From NCBI RefSeq assembly GCF_018294505.1, contig NC_057807.1:271913369-271977368 (forward strand): a stretch of 64,000 nt of DNA, written 5' to 3'. Shown here piece by piece: positions 43,268 to 53,837 of the stretch. The notes under the pieces were generated by a model. That model was given only the letters and a program-made list of their open reading frames with translations, was not told the origin of the DNA and did not search any database. Both the position numbers and the translations under genes were made by a program. Every line of letters begins with the position of its first letter. The stretch's first letter is position 1. The DNA is from Triticum aestivum. Its lineage: Eukaryota > Streptophyta > Magnoliopsida > Poales > Poaceae.

Positions 43268-43272
43268 CCAAC
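43268..43272. repeat. Target-site duplication of copia D (right)
   Basis: CCAAC, identical to 31467-31471. Confidence 0.9.
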
Positions 43273-44981
43273 CCCTTCTCAATCCTCAGTGTTGATGCTA
43301 TCAAGTAACCAAGCTGCTCCTGTTTGTTCTTCAAGAAATACTCAGATGCCTCCTCTTGAGTTGGCATCTTGGCAGCCTTCTCTTTCCTTGCTTTCTCCTT
43401 CTTCTCTTGAGCTTGCACTGATGATGGATCATTCTGATTCATGACAACTTGATTGTCCTCAAAGTCTGGATAGAGAGGAAAATGTTCCTTATTCAACTGA
43501 TACTTTCCTGTGCCCATTTTTGAGTTTATCAACTCCTGAATCTGTGGGGCATATCCACAACTTCTCTTCTGATCTGCTGCAGTCCTCTTAATGGTTTCTA
43601 CCATAAGGCTCATGACCTTGAATTTTTGGGGCACATCAAAAATGTGAAGCATGTTGATTGCATGCCCTCTTATCATGTTGTGGTCACCTGATTTGGGCAA
43701 AAGAGTGTGCCTTAAGATCCATTTGATCATAGGCAGCCCTGACAGAAGAAAATGGACTGACCCAAATGAGAATGTCTCAAGGGCTTTGTCTGGGATCTCT
43801 TTGTACATATGTGACATAGAATTGTGTCCCATCTTCTTCTTGGCATATATATCCAAATCATCTTCACTCTCCTTTGGGGCATTGATCAGATTTGCCCATT
43901 CCTCTATGGTTGACTGATATCTTGTTCCTTCAGACATCCAAACTATCCTGCCATCTGGATAGAAGTGTGCTGTGGAGTAGAATTGCATAATGAGTTCATC
44001 ATTCCAGTTGGTGAGCTTCTGCCCAACAAAATCTGCAACTCCACAAGCAATGAAACTGTCTTGCACTCCAGGATAGTGTTCTTCATTTTCCTTTATGTAG
44101 GTCTAGTCGACCCATCTCATATCACACACTATAGGCTTCTTGTCCAACAAGATTGTCTCATAGAAGTCCTGCTGCTCCTTGGTGTGGAACCTGTAATCTA
44201 CAGCAGTCCTTCTCCTGGTGGAATATGGATCAGACAATCTCCATAGCCTCAACCCTGAGTCTTTCCTAATCTTCATGTTCTTAGCCATAGGATGAGCATC
44301 ATTGTGGTCTGAAATCTTGGGTTTGAGCTTTCTTAGGACCTGCCCTTCTTCATCTTCCTCAGCATCAACCTCAGGCATTGGGTCCTTGTTCTTCTCAGCT
44401 GCTGGTATACTCCTGGTATTTCTCTTTGGTGCAATCTTGGGCTTGGGGCCAGCTTTGGGTGCTTCTTTGGGCTTTGATGTTGCAGCCCCTGACTTTATTG
44501 CATCACCCATAAGCTTCTGGGCCTTTGGTGCCGGTGCAGCAACCTATTCTTCCTCTTCCATCATGGAAGGTTGACCAACAACTCTGGCCATGGTGTTCTT
44601 GACCCTTTCCTTCCTTTTCTTTCCTTCTACAGCTGGCTCTTCAGGCATCTCAGGTTCTTGAGTTGATCCTCTGGCTTTAGACATTGGCTGTCTCCTTGCT
44701 GGCCTTTTGATCTTCATGCCTGGCTTTGCTGCAGTTGAACTGAGCACCTTCTTGAGCACTACCTTCTTGGAAGTAGCCTCATCTTCTGCTGCCACATAGT
44801 CCTCATCCTCTGAGTCTGAGGTTCTCTTCCTTCTAGCTCTTGTGGCTGCTTTGGGAAAATTGCTTGGAGTGCTTCTGCTCCCTTCATCTGAAGTGCTTGA
44901 GGGACTAGTGCCCTCACTCATGTGAATATGCTCTTCTTCCCTGTTCTGACTGTCACTATGGTCTGACATGCTGCAAATCAC
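43268..44981 (-). pseudogene. Extra ORF of copia C, main part (putative plant transposon protein), interrupted
   Basis: One continuous frame from 44981 (or the ATG at 44969) to 43268 holds 571 codons with two TAG stops (44546-44544 and near 44103). The N-terminal third is acidic/basic and low-complexity ('SDSEDEDYVAAEDE', lysine-proline rich). The core has 'MQFYSTAHFYPDGRIVWM' and 'LRHTLLPKSGDHNM', matching the D extra ORF. The end is a lysine-rich helix. Copia D is inserted at its 3' end and the last 57 codons lie at 31471-31300. Both stops could come from single C-to-T changes. Function unknown. Confidence 0.7.
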
Positions 44982-44993
44982 TGACTGCTGACC

Positions 44994-45482
44994 CTGTGAA
45001 TAGTTATAGTTGAGACAGAGTGGATGAGCATCACAAAATGCAGAGATTTTTACAAAAAAAAAGATTTAAAAACTTAGTTTTAGTTTCCACAGAAAGCATT
45101 TCGGATCTACCGATTTTCAAACTCGGTGATACCGAAGCAGTTTTGGAACCTAAACTAGTGATGTCGGTCAGACCGAGTCACAGTTCGGTGGCACCGAGAC
45201 TGCTAGGGTTTCACAAAGTTCTAAAATCGGTCACACCGATTTGTAATTCTCGGTCAGACCGAGACTTACTAGTGCAATGGCATTAGCCAAGTCGGTGGGA
45301 CCGAGTTTTTCAACTCGGTGGGTCCGAAATGGTTTCGACGGAAACCTAACCCTAAATTTTCGAATCACATCTATTCTAAGGATCACATTGGCTAGATAGG
45401 AGTGTTTCAATCATGGCAAGATGCATTACGAACACAATGTGCTGAGAATCAGATGAGGAAAGCACTGTGAATGAGTTCATAC
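44994..45482 (-). other. Probable 5'-UTR intron of the C extra ORF (489 bp)
   Basis: Donor CTAGG|GTATGA at 45482 and acceptor TAACTATTCACAG at 44994, just upstream of the ATG. It contains a second cluster of TCGGT-N3-ACCGA palindromes (45105-45335). Same place as the 86-bp intron of D. Confidence 0.45.
45105..45335. repeat. TCGGT-N3-ACCGA cluster in the C 5'-UTR intron
   Basis: Seven or eight copies (e.g. TCGGTCAGACCGA, TCGGTGGCACCGA). Confidence 0.85.
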
Positions 45483-45662
45483 CCTAGTTCGGCGGTGAAC
45501 TCGCTACGGCGGCAACGGTGGAGAAGAAATCCGTTGACGGCGGTGGAGACCAGCGACAGGAGGCGGCTGGCGACGAAGTTGACGATCCGTAGACCTAGTA
45601 GGCAGAGCGAGCTACGTGCGGGCGAAGGGGTTTGGAGGAATTTCCAAATTTTTGCCCGTGTC

Positions 45663-45670
45663 TATATATA
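45663..45670 (-). promoter_or_regulatory. Internal TATA box upstream of the C extra ORF
   Basis: The minus strand reads GGGCTATATATAGAC, just downstream of the palindrome cluster 45683-45855. The GC-rich leader exon runs from about 45635 to 45483. Confidence 0.55.
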
Positions 45671-45682
45671 GCCCGACACTGT

Positions 45683-45855
45683 CGGTGTGACCGAGTTGAA
45701 CAACTCGGTGGCACCGAGATGCACAACTATTAACAGTTACAGCAACTCGGTGTGACCGAAAAGTTTATATCGGTTGCACCGAGATTGAAAACCTAGATCG
45801 ACTTAGTGATCTCGGTGGGACCGAAATGGAGGAATCGGTCAGACCGAGAATCACA
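45683..45855. repeat. Internal TCGGT-N3-ACCGA palindrome array upstream of the C TATA box
   Basis: Seven copies (TCGGTGTGACCGA, TCGGTGGCACCGA, TCGGTGGGACCGA and others), the same motif as in the C LTR. Confidence 0.85.
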
Positions 45856-46682
45856 AAGAAGTTTTGGAGTTTAAGTCTATGACGAATCGGGGACTCCGAG
45901 TGCTCCTCACACAGAGTGGTTCGAATCTAACTTGATCAAATTTTGTGATGTAGCATGAATAGAGTTTGAGACGAGAAAAGCATAGATAGCTAAAGAAGGT
46001 TCTTAGGCATTCTTGTCCATCCACTTGGCCAAAAGAAGAAAGAACCAAACAGTCAAAACAACAAGTGGATCTCCTTGAATGAGTAAAAATATGCACCAAC
46101 ATGCTCACACAATAAGATGGCAAATGAAATATGTGGCAAAGCATGCACAACCAATTCTAGCATCTATCAAACAATTGGCGATGACTAGGTCATCTATATA
46201 TGAGTATATTGACTTAGGAGTCAAATGAGAACATTTGATCATAGGTCATACTCATCGTTTAAGATCAAGTGGGGTTACCACTTTTACATAATGCATTAAT
46301 GTGTTCACACCATTAGAGTTGCTTTGACTCAATTCTTTGAGTTAAGCTCCCCCTAGATGTGAGATCCCCCTTAGAGGGATGAACTAACCTTGGGTTTTGT
46401 CGATGATGACTTCATGTAGGTGTTGAAGATGTAGATGCTCAATGTTGATGTAGATCATTTGGAGCAATCCTTTGGAGTGAGTTGCACTTTCAACTTGCCT
46501 ACACGGGTTAGTCCCACAAGGAACAAACAAGAATATCCATAGACATAGAGTGATGCACACACAAGATGATGTCCATGAAAACATTAGGTTACCTTGTCCC
46601 TTGCCTTACCAATAAGAGGGTTTGTGACTCCTTGAACTAGTGCAAGATGTGAAAGTTGATTGCACTTGTTCTTGCCAAAATG
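45856..46682 (-). other. Non-coding region of copia C where pol would be expected
   Basis: No domain or long frame. AT-rich, with short ORFs only. In element D this interval is filled by 3.3 kb of pol. Confidence 0.6.
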
Positions 46683-46817
46683 ATATGAGTGAAGAATGTT
46701 GGTGGAGTCACCCTCAAGAACTCTCTAGTTCTTCTTCTTCGGGATCCACATCATCTTGATGGGAATCCTTGGAGTTGTAGTTGTACTTGATGAAGTAGAA
46801 CTTGACGTAGTCTTGGG
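46683..46817. repeat. 135-bp direct repeat flanking gypsy fragment F (left copy)
   Basis: Identical, apart from one or two bases (GTTGGTGG/GTTGGCGG), to 47575-47709. It copies the end of the C gag gene and the sequence after it. Confidence 0.9.
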
Positions 46818-46820
46818 GAC

Positions 46821-47578
46821 TGAGGGAGTCCTGGATTAGGGGGTGTCCGGATGGCCGGACTATGACCTTCGGCCGGACTCCCAGACTATGAAGATACAAG
46901 ATTGAAGACTCCGTCCCGTGTCCGGATGGGACTTTCCTTGACGTGGAAGGCAAGCTTGGCGATACGATATGAAGATCTCCTCCCATTGTAACTGACTCTG
47001 TGTAACCCTAGCCCTCTCCGGTGTCTATATAAACCGGAGAGTTTTAGTCCATAGGACGAACAACAATCATACCATAGGCTAGATTCTAGGGTTTAGCCAC
47101 TCCGATCTCGTGGTAGATCTACTCTTGTACTACCCATATCATCAATATTAATCAAGCAGGAGTAGGGTTTTACCTCCATCGAGAGGGCCCGAACCTGGGT
47201 AAAAACATCGTGTCCCTTGTCTCCTATTACCATCCGCCTAGACGCACAGTTCGGGACCCCCTACCCGAGATCTGCCGGTTTTGACACCGACATTGGTGCT
47301 TTCATTGAGAGTTCCTCTGTGTAGGCGCCTTTTAGGCCCGATGGCTTCTTCGCTCGTCAATCGCGATGCGGTCCGGGATGAGACTTTTCTCCCCGGACAG
47401 ATCTTCGTATTCGGCGGCTTTGCACTGCGGGCTGACTCGTTCGGCCATCTGGAGCAGATCGAGAGCTACGCCCCTAGCCATCAGTTCAGGTTTGGAAGCT
47501 TGAACTACACGACCGACATCTGTGGGGATTTGATCTTCGACGGATTCGAGCCACAACCCGGCTCACCCTCAAAGATAT
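46821..47578 (+). mobile_element. Truncated gypsy fragment F: 5' LTR, primer-binding site and start of gag
   Basis: LTR 46821-47292 starts TGAGGGAGTCCTGG and ends CACCGACA, with a TATA box near 47023 (CTATATAAACC). It is followed by TTGGTGCTTTCATTGAGAG, a primer-binding string of Triticeae gypsies. The frame from 47341 ('MASSLVNRDAVRDE...FVFGGFALRAD') is a gag leader; it stops abruptly at 47578. No second LTR is present. The flanks are a 135-bp duplication instead of the usual 5 bp. Confidence 0.8.
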
Positions 47579-47709
47579 GAGTGAAGAATGTTGGCGGAGT
47601 CACCCTCAAGAACTCTCTAGTTCTTCTTCTTCGGGATCCACATCATCTTGATGGGAATCCTTGGAGTTGTAGTTGTACTTGATGAAGTAGAACTTGACGT
47701 AGTCTTGGG
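47575..47709. repeat. 135-bp direct repeat flanking F (right copy)
   Basis: The copy still joined to the gag gene of copia C. See 46683-46817. Confidence 0.9.
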
Positions 47710-49794
47710 AACCCACTTGACCAAGGCCTTAGGTGCTTCTTCAAATGCATCAATCTCCTCTTGAAGCTTGTCCTTGCCTTTATGGTCTTGTGGTGAAAAA
47801 TCATCTTGAGCTTGTGTTCCCTTGAAAGAAGTAGGATCATACTTCTCTTGCTGAGGAACAAACTTCATCTTGGGGTATTGATCTTCTTCCCACTCAACTC
47901 CATTGGCATTGAACTTTCGTTCAAAACCAACACCTTGATTCTTCCGGTGCCTTCCTTGCTTGCGTACAATTTCTTCGAATTGCTTACTCCTGGCAAGGCT
48001 CTTGTATACACCTTTCTCTATAATTCCCTTCAATAAGCCATTTTCTTGCTCAAGTGTAACTTGGCTAAGAGAATCATTAGTGGAATCAAGAGAACTACTA
48101 GAAGCAACAATATTGGATTTAGCATAGTTATTGTTACTACTAGAGGAAGAATCTTTCTTGTTCTTGATACTAGACTTGACTTGAGGCATGTAAGTAGATA
48201 AGAGTAAACGCTTGGCAATATAAGAATAACTTTTCTTGCGAAGATCATCATTGATTGCCTTTAAGAACTCATGCTCTTGCTCAAGATTGAGCTTTTCAAA
48301 GCATAACTTCTCATGAGCCCTTAAAAGTTCTCGATGATTTTCGAAGATAGTTTCATGAGCTAACTTAAGAGTGTTTAGTTCTTTAGTTAGAAGCTCAATC
48401 TTCTCCTTATCATTGTCATTCATTTTATCTTGTTTAGCATGATTGATTGACGTTTCATCATAGTATTCATCACTAGAGTTGTCAATAAGTAAATCATCAT
48501 CACCTAGCAAGTCATCTTCATCACTATTGAAATCAACATACTCGGGATGTGTTACCTTTGGACCTTTGGCCATGAAGCATCTTCCAATTCCTTCATTTGG
48601 TGAGTCAAATATGTCATAGGAGTTGGTTGACACAAGTGCTAGACCGGCAACACCTTCTTCTTGAGTATGTTCAGAGTCGGAGTGATAGCTTCTCTCGGAG
48701 TGATGTTCAAATTTGGAACCGGATACCCATTCACCAACATGAGCTTGATGTCTTTGTTTTATGTAGCTCTTTGATGACTTGTCCTTCCTTTCCGAATCTT
48801 TGCTTCTCCGTGAGGGTCTTCGTTCATAACGATCATCTCTACTCCTTCTCTCTCTTGGTGGTGATTCTTCTCTTCTACTTCTTCTTTTTGGAGAACCTTC
48901 TCTTCTTTTGTAGGGTGCCGTACACTCATTGGAATAGTGTCCAGGTCTCCCACAATTGTAGCAGTTGCGCTCTCGACTGGAAGATCTTTTCTCATTGTAG
49001 GACCTTGACTTAGAGCTTCTTTCTTTGCTTCTACTCTTGTAGAATTTGTTGAAATTCTTCACCATTAAGCTCAATTCTTCATTGAAGGTTTGTTTCTCAC
49101 TTGATGATGTGGGGGCTTCACATGAGGCTTTGTAAGCACCACTTGACTTGTTGTGAAGTTCCTCCTTATCCTTGAGTGACATCTCATGAGCAACAATTCT
49201 ACCAATGACCTCCGTTGGCTTGAGATTCTTGTAATTGGGCATCATTTGAATCAATGTGCACACGGTATCATATTTTCCATCCAGTGCTCTTAGGATCTTC
49301 TTGATGATGAATCTGTCGGTCATCTCTTCACTCCCTAAGCCGGCAATCTCATTTGTGATAAGAGCAAGCCTAGAGTACATTTCAGCGACACCTTCACCAT
49401 CCTTCATTTTGAACTTGTCAAGCTGACTTTGGAGCACATCCAACTTGGATTCCTTGACGGAGTCGGTACCTTCATGCATATCAATCAAAGTGTCCCAAAT
49501 TTCCTTTGCATTCTCAAGACGACTGATTTTGTTGAACTCATCGGGGCACAATCCGTTGAAGATGATATCACAAGCTTGAGCGTTGTATTGCAGCATCTTC
49601 AATTCTTCCGCATTAGCTTCACGGTTCGGCTCTCTCCCAACAAAGAATTCACCTTGCAAGCCAATACAAATAATAGCCCAAATGGCGGGGTTATGTCCAA
49701 GAATATGCATTTTCATCTTATGCTTCCAACTAGCAAAATTAGTTCCATCAAAGTAAGGACCTCTACGGTGATAATTTCCCTCGCTAGACGCCAT
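47617..49794 (-). CDS. gag of copia C, 725 aa, intact
   Basis: The start ATG lies 70 bases after the primer-binding site. Domain order: DUF4219-like N-terminus ('YFDGTNFASWKHKMKMHI', residues 14-31), UBN2 copia-type gag segment (about 60-210: 'IWDTLIDMHEG', 'MYSRLALITNEI'), zinc knuckle 'CYNCGRPGHYSNEC' (about 279-292), an arginine/serine-rich stretch, acidic linker, a long coiled coil (about 455-530) and a serine/threonine-rich tail. There is no stop in 2.2 kb even though the element has lost pol. This suggests selection for gag until recently, or youth. It would form particles that need pol supplied by a relative. Confidence 0.8.
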   Translation of the reverse strand: MASSEGNYHRRGPYFDGTNFASWKHKMKMHILGHNPAIWAIICIGLQGEFFVGREPNREANAEELKMLQYNAQACDIIFNGLCPDEFNKISRLENAKEIWDTLIDMHEGTDSVKESKLDVLQSQLDKFKMKDGEGVAEMYSRLALITNEIAGLGSEEMTDRFIIKKILRALDGKYDTVCTLIQMMPNYKNLKPTEVIGRIVAHEMSLKDKEELHNKSSGAYKASCEAPTSSSEKQTFNEELSLMVKNFNKFYKSRSKERSSKSRSYNEKRSSSRERNCYNCGRPGHYSNECTAPYKRREGSPKRRSRREESPPRERRSRDDRYERRPSRRSKDSERKDKSSKSYIKQRHQAHVGEWVSGSKFEHHSERSYHSDSEHTQEEGVAGLALVSTNSYDIFDSPNEGIGRCFMAKGPKVTHPEYVDFNSDEDDLLGDDDLLIDNSSDEYYDETSINHAKQDKMNDNDKEKIELLTKELNTLKLAHETIFENHRELLRAHEKLCFEKLNLEQEHEFLKAINDDLRKKSYSYIAKRLLLSTYMPQVKSSIKNKKDSSSSSNNNYAKSNIVASSSSLDSTNDSLSQVTLEQENGLLKGIIEKGVYKSLARSKQFEEIVRKQGRHRKNQGVGFERKFNANGVEWEEDQYPKMKFVPQQEKYDPTSFKGTQAQDDFSPQDHKGKDKLQEEIDAFEEAPKALVKWVPKTTSSSTSSSTTTTPRIPIKMMWIPKKKN

Positions 49795-49864
49795 ACTCTC
49801 CTAGGTTGTGAAACCAAGGCTATGACCACCAAAAGCTATGGAAATCAAAGCAAATGGAGACCAA

Positions 49865-49877
49865 GGCTCTGATACCA
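49865..49877 (-). promoter_or_regulatory. Primer-binding site of copia C
   Basis: The minus strand reads TGGTATCAGAGCC two bases inside the 5' LTR (initiator methionine tRNA). Confidence 0.9.
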
Positions 49878-49879
49878 CT

Positions 49880-50820
49880 TGTAGGACCTTGAAGTATGTC
49901 TAGAGGGGGGGGGGTGATTAGACTACTTGACCAATTAAAAACTTAACCTTTTCCCAATTTTAGAGTTTGACAGATTTTAGCAACTTTGGACAAGTCAAGC
50001 AATCATCACACAAATCAAGCAAGCATGCAAAGAGTATATAGGCAGCGGAAATTAAAGCATGCAACTTGCAAGTAAGTAAAGGGAAGGGTTTGGAGGATTC
50101 AAACGCAGTTGGAGACACAGATGTTTTTGGCGTGGTTCCGATAGGTGGTGCTATCGTACATCCACGTTGATGGAGACTTCAACCCACGAAGGGTAACGGT
50201 TGCGCGAGTCCACGGAGGGCTCCACCCACGAAGGGTCCACGAAGAAGCAACCTTGTCTATCCCACCATGGCCGTCGCCCACGAAGGACTTGCCTCACTAG
50301 CGGTAGATCTTCACGAAGTAGGCAATCTCCTTGCCCTTACAAACTCCTTGGTTCAACTCCGCAATCTTTGTCGGAGGCTCCCAAGTGACACCTAGCCAAT
50401 CTAGGAGACACCACTCTCCAAGAAGTAACAAATGGTGCATTGATGATGAACTCCTTGCTCTTGTGCTTCAAATGATAGTCTCCCCAACACTCAACTCTCT
50501 CTCATAAGATTTGGATCTGGTGGAAAGAAGATTTGAGTGGAAAGCAACTTGGGGAAGGCTAGAGATCAAGATTCATATGGTAGGAATGGAATATCTTGGC
50601 CTCAACACATGAGTAGGTGGTTCTCTCTCAGAACTGGTAAGTTGGAAGTGTAGGTTTGTTCTGATGGCTCTCTCCATGAATGAAGAGGAGGTGGAGGGGT
50701 ATATATAGCCTCCACACAAAATCTAACCGTTACACACAATTTACCAATCTCGGTGGGACCGAATCAATAAACTCGGTCAGACTGATTTAGTAAACCTAGT
50801 GACCATTAGGATTTTCGGTG
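49880..50820 (-). repeat. 5' LTR of copia C, part 1
   Basis: Matches 28901-29848 nearly base for base. Cut at 50825 by element E; the five bases GGACC are duplicated. Confidence 0.85.
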
Positions 50821-50825
50821 GGACC
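50821..50825. repeat. Target-site duplication of element E (left)
   Basis: GGACC, repeated at 58193-58197. It is part of one of the TCGGTGGGACCGA palindromes of the C LTR. Confidence 0.9.
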
Positions 50826-51425
50826 TGTTGGGGATATACATAACAGGTAGGCCCACGAAGGGTCGAAATATCATGAAGCATGGGGTCCACACAACATGTG
50901 GGTCCAGGTCAATTTCATACAAGCATACTATTCACTCGACCAAGCAACATACCATCCACTCGGATGACAGTTCACCACTCGACCGTACGACTCACTCGGA
51001 TATACGAAGGCCAGCAGGCAGCAAAGCAGTCGGCATCTTTCTAATAGTGAGGGCTTAATGGTGGACTGGCATTATGGCATTCATACCCCACTTTGTAACG
51101 TAGGAGGTGAGGGGGTGGCGCACTCTATATAAGCCACCCCCACCACTAGACTAAGGGGGGTCTTCTTCCACCTCTCTCTCTTTTCACCATTAGTCTCAGG
51201 ACTTAGCTCAGGCATGGGGATCCGTTCCTCTCTCTCACACACATTGTAATCTCCGGATATATACTCATATAAAACAAAGCCTCTCCGGAGCACGAGACGT
51301 AGGGTTGTTATCTCCACTGTGAGAGTCCCGAACTCGCTAAAACCACCGTGTCACCCATATGCATCTCGATAGATCATGCTCCGTTATACTACCCCTATTC
51401 TACTGTTAGACTTAGAACCACGATA
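50826..51425 (+). repeat. 5' LTR of element E
   Basis: TGTTGGGGATATAC...CCACGATA. The last TA is a mutated CA; the right LTR ends CCACGACA. TATA-like CTATATAAGCC is at 51124. Confidence 0.85.
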
Positions 51426-51445
51426 GTTGGCGCCCACCGTGGGGC
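51426..51445 (+). promoter_or_regulatory. Primer-binding site of element E
   Basis: GTTGGCGCCCACCGTGGGGC, directly after the LTR; a common gypsy-type string in Triticeae. Confidence 0.65.
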
Positions 51446-52330
51446 TTGGCGTCTATCGAGCCATGATGCAAATGGTTTTTCCTTCAAACTTCAACAGCGA
51501 ATCAATTAACATCGTGAGAGAAATTGGCCGCTAGAGCTCTGGTCATCGCTCCATTCGTACAAATAAAAAAGATCAGGGAGTCCCATTCCATTCTATTTTG
51601 TTCTTTACAATCGATCTTTAATCTAACAATGGTTGTTTTTCCTTCTGTATGTACATGCACGAGCGCGGGCAATAGCTGCAGCGCGGCCGTGCCACCAAGC
51701 ATCGTTCTGACGAGCGCCATGGAGGCCGAGCTCATGGCCAGTCCGCCATCGCCCGTCTTCTTCGTCGTCGACCACCGACTCCTCCGCCAAGTCAACCGCC
51801 GCCCGTCCGGCTTCGCTGACCTCTGGCGCATCCATCCGCGCCGGAACCATACCTCCAGCGATGTTCCCGGATCCCGCCTCTGGCCTGATGCCGATGTGGT
51901 CTCGATGATGGACGCGCACCTACCGCCGGCGTCGCAGGCGCGCTGCACTCCTCCCTCATCAGCTTCTCCAGCGTGGTCGCCGCGGCGTGCGCGCGGGTCC
52001 GGCACGGCGCGGCAGTAGGAAGCCCGTCGCTCCTCCGGGCGCGGCGATTCTTCCCTCCGTCGCCGGCTGCTGGCCATGGTTTTCTTTTTCCCTTCAGCCA
52101 TGCAAGGTGAGTGGGCTGCCTCCTCCTTGATTACGTGCATGCATATAAATGCGCCCAGTACAGGAAACGGAAGGACGTCTTCAACACCGGATTAATTAGC
52201 CGCGCCACGCAAGCTAACGGGAGGACGTCTTCAACACCGGATTAATTAGCTGCACCATGCAAGCTTTGCAATTAATCGGACTTTGGTCCATGTTTTGGAA
52301 AGCCACAGGCACCAGGCTCCAGCGCACACA
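51446..52330. other. Unique internal part of element E, possibly captured DNA
   Basis: GC-rich from 51650 to 52080, with overlapping frames on both strands (51524-52018 plus, 51502-52140 minus). Neither shows a recognisable domain. A 40-base direct repeat 'ggacgtcttcaacaccgga' occurs at 52173 and 52223. It may be a fragment of a captured gene; I cannot assign it. Confidence 0.4.
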
Positions 52331-52374
52331 CACCCTGCGTTGCTTACAAGCCAGCCCAGACGCTCCGCTACTCC

Positions 52375-53275
52375 GAGCCGACGCGTCCTCGACACGGCCA
52401 CCCACGCGTCGTCACTCCGTGGGACGCATCTACTTCGCACGGACGCCCCACGCGTCATCACTCCGCGGGACGCGTCTACATCACTCAGACACCCCGCGCA
52501 TCGTCACTCCGCGGCACACGCCTACTTCACTCGGATGCCTCGCGCGTCGCCACTCCGCAGGACGGGTCTACTTCACTCGACTGCCCACGCACTATCACTC
52601 GGTTGGGCTTGACTTCATCGACATGGTCCGACCCAGCCGTCCCGCAGGTCGTCACTCAGCTAGACACGTCCTCCTCACTCGGCTGCCCCGCGCGTGCCGT
52701 ACGGTTGGACACACCCTCGTCAGTCGGCCGCTCCGTACGTCACCACTTCGCGGAGCGTCTACATCATCCGGATGCTCCGCGCGTCGCCACTCTGCGGGAC
52801 GCGTCTACGTCACTCATACGCCTCGCGCGTCGCCACTCTGCGGGACGCGTCTACGTCACTCGGACGCCTCGCTCGTCGCCACTGCGCCACGCGCCTCTAC
52901 TTCATCAGGACGCTCCGCGCATAAGACTCTGGGCCACGCGTCTACATCATCCGGACGCTCCGCGCGTCGCCACTCTACGGGACGCGTCTACGTCACTCGG
53001 ACGCCTCGCTCGTCGCCACTACGGCACGCGCCTCTACTTCACCAGGATGCCCCGCGCATCGTCACTCCGGGCCACGCGTCTACATCATCCGGATGCTCCG
53101 CGCGTCGCCACTCCGCGGCACACGTCTACATCATACGGACGCTCCGCGCGTCGCCACTCTGCGGGACGCGTCAACGTCACTCGGACGCCTCGCATCGGTT
53201 GGTCACCTCATCACCACTCGACCGCTCCGGGCCTCGTCAATCGGTTGGTCACCTCATCAACACTCGGTAACCCCG
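52375..53275 (+). repeat. Tandem array 1 of element E (about 45-60 bp units)
   Basis: Irregular units 'ctccgcgcgtcgccactcNgcgggacgcgtctacNtcactcggac' recur about 18 times with local rearrangement. Open frames in all phases are a by-product. Confidence 0.85.
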
Positions 53276-53344
53276 CGACACAGTTTTTACAATCTCATAA
53301 ATGATTGCTATTCTTTTTATATGCTCTCAATCCCCCAGTGGGTG

Positions 53345-53835
53345 ACTTAGTTGTGAATCCGTCTCGCCTAAGTTTAAAAAAAAATCCTACCGAGTGGAGA
53401 GCAACCCTCCCACTCGGGGGCTTAGCTGCAGTCCAGTACTCGCCTAAGTTTCAAAAAAAATCCTACCGAGTGGAGAGCAACCCTCCCACTCGGGGGCTTA
53501 GCTGCAGTCCAGTACTCGCCTAAGTTTCAAAAAATCCTACCGAGTGGAGAGCAACCCTCCCACTCGGGGGCTTAGCTGCAGTCCAGTACTCGCCTAAGTT
53601 TCAAAAAAAATCCTACCGAGTGGAGAGCAACCCTCCCACTCGGGGGCTTAGCTGCAGTCCAGTACTCGCCTAAGTTTCAAAAAAATCCTACCGAGTGGAG
53701 AGCAACCCTCCCACTCGGGGGCTTAGCTGCAGTCCAGTACTCGCCTAAGTTTCAAAAAAATCCTGCCGAGTGGAGAGCAACCCTCCCACTCGGGGGCTTA
53801 GATGCAGTCCAGTACTCGCCTAAGTTCAAAAACAC
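53345..53835 (+). repeat. Tandem array 2 of element E (75-76 bp, six copies)
   Basis: 'CCTAAGTTTCAAA' recurs at 53367, 53443, 53519, 53593, 53669, 53744 and 53819. Units contain 'tcctaccgagtggagagcaaccctcccactcgggggcttagctgcag'. They are almost identical; differences are mainly in the A-run length. Confidence 0.95.
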
Positions 53836-53837
53836 GA

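Noticed and set aside
47281..47580. A 99-codon frame as a separate host gene
   Set aside because: It starts in the LTR end and primer-binding site and matches a gypsy gag leader, so it is part of fragment F.
51502..52140. A 212-codon minus-strand frame in element E as a captured gene
   Set aside because: The opposite strand has a competing 164-codon frame, neither has a domain, and composition alone explains both. Left as possible captured DNA.
52257..53304. Long open frames (up to 337 codons) in element E array 1
   Set aside because: They exist in all phases because the repeat unit lacks stops. The translations are R/S/H/T-rich periodic strings with no domain.
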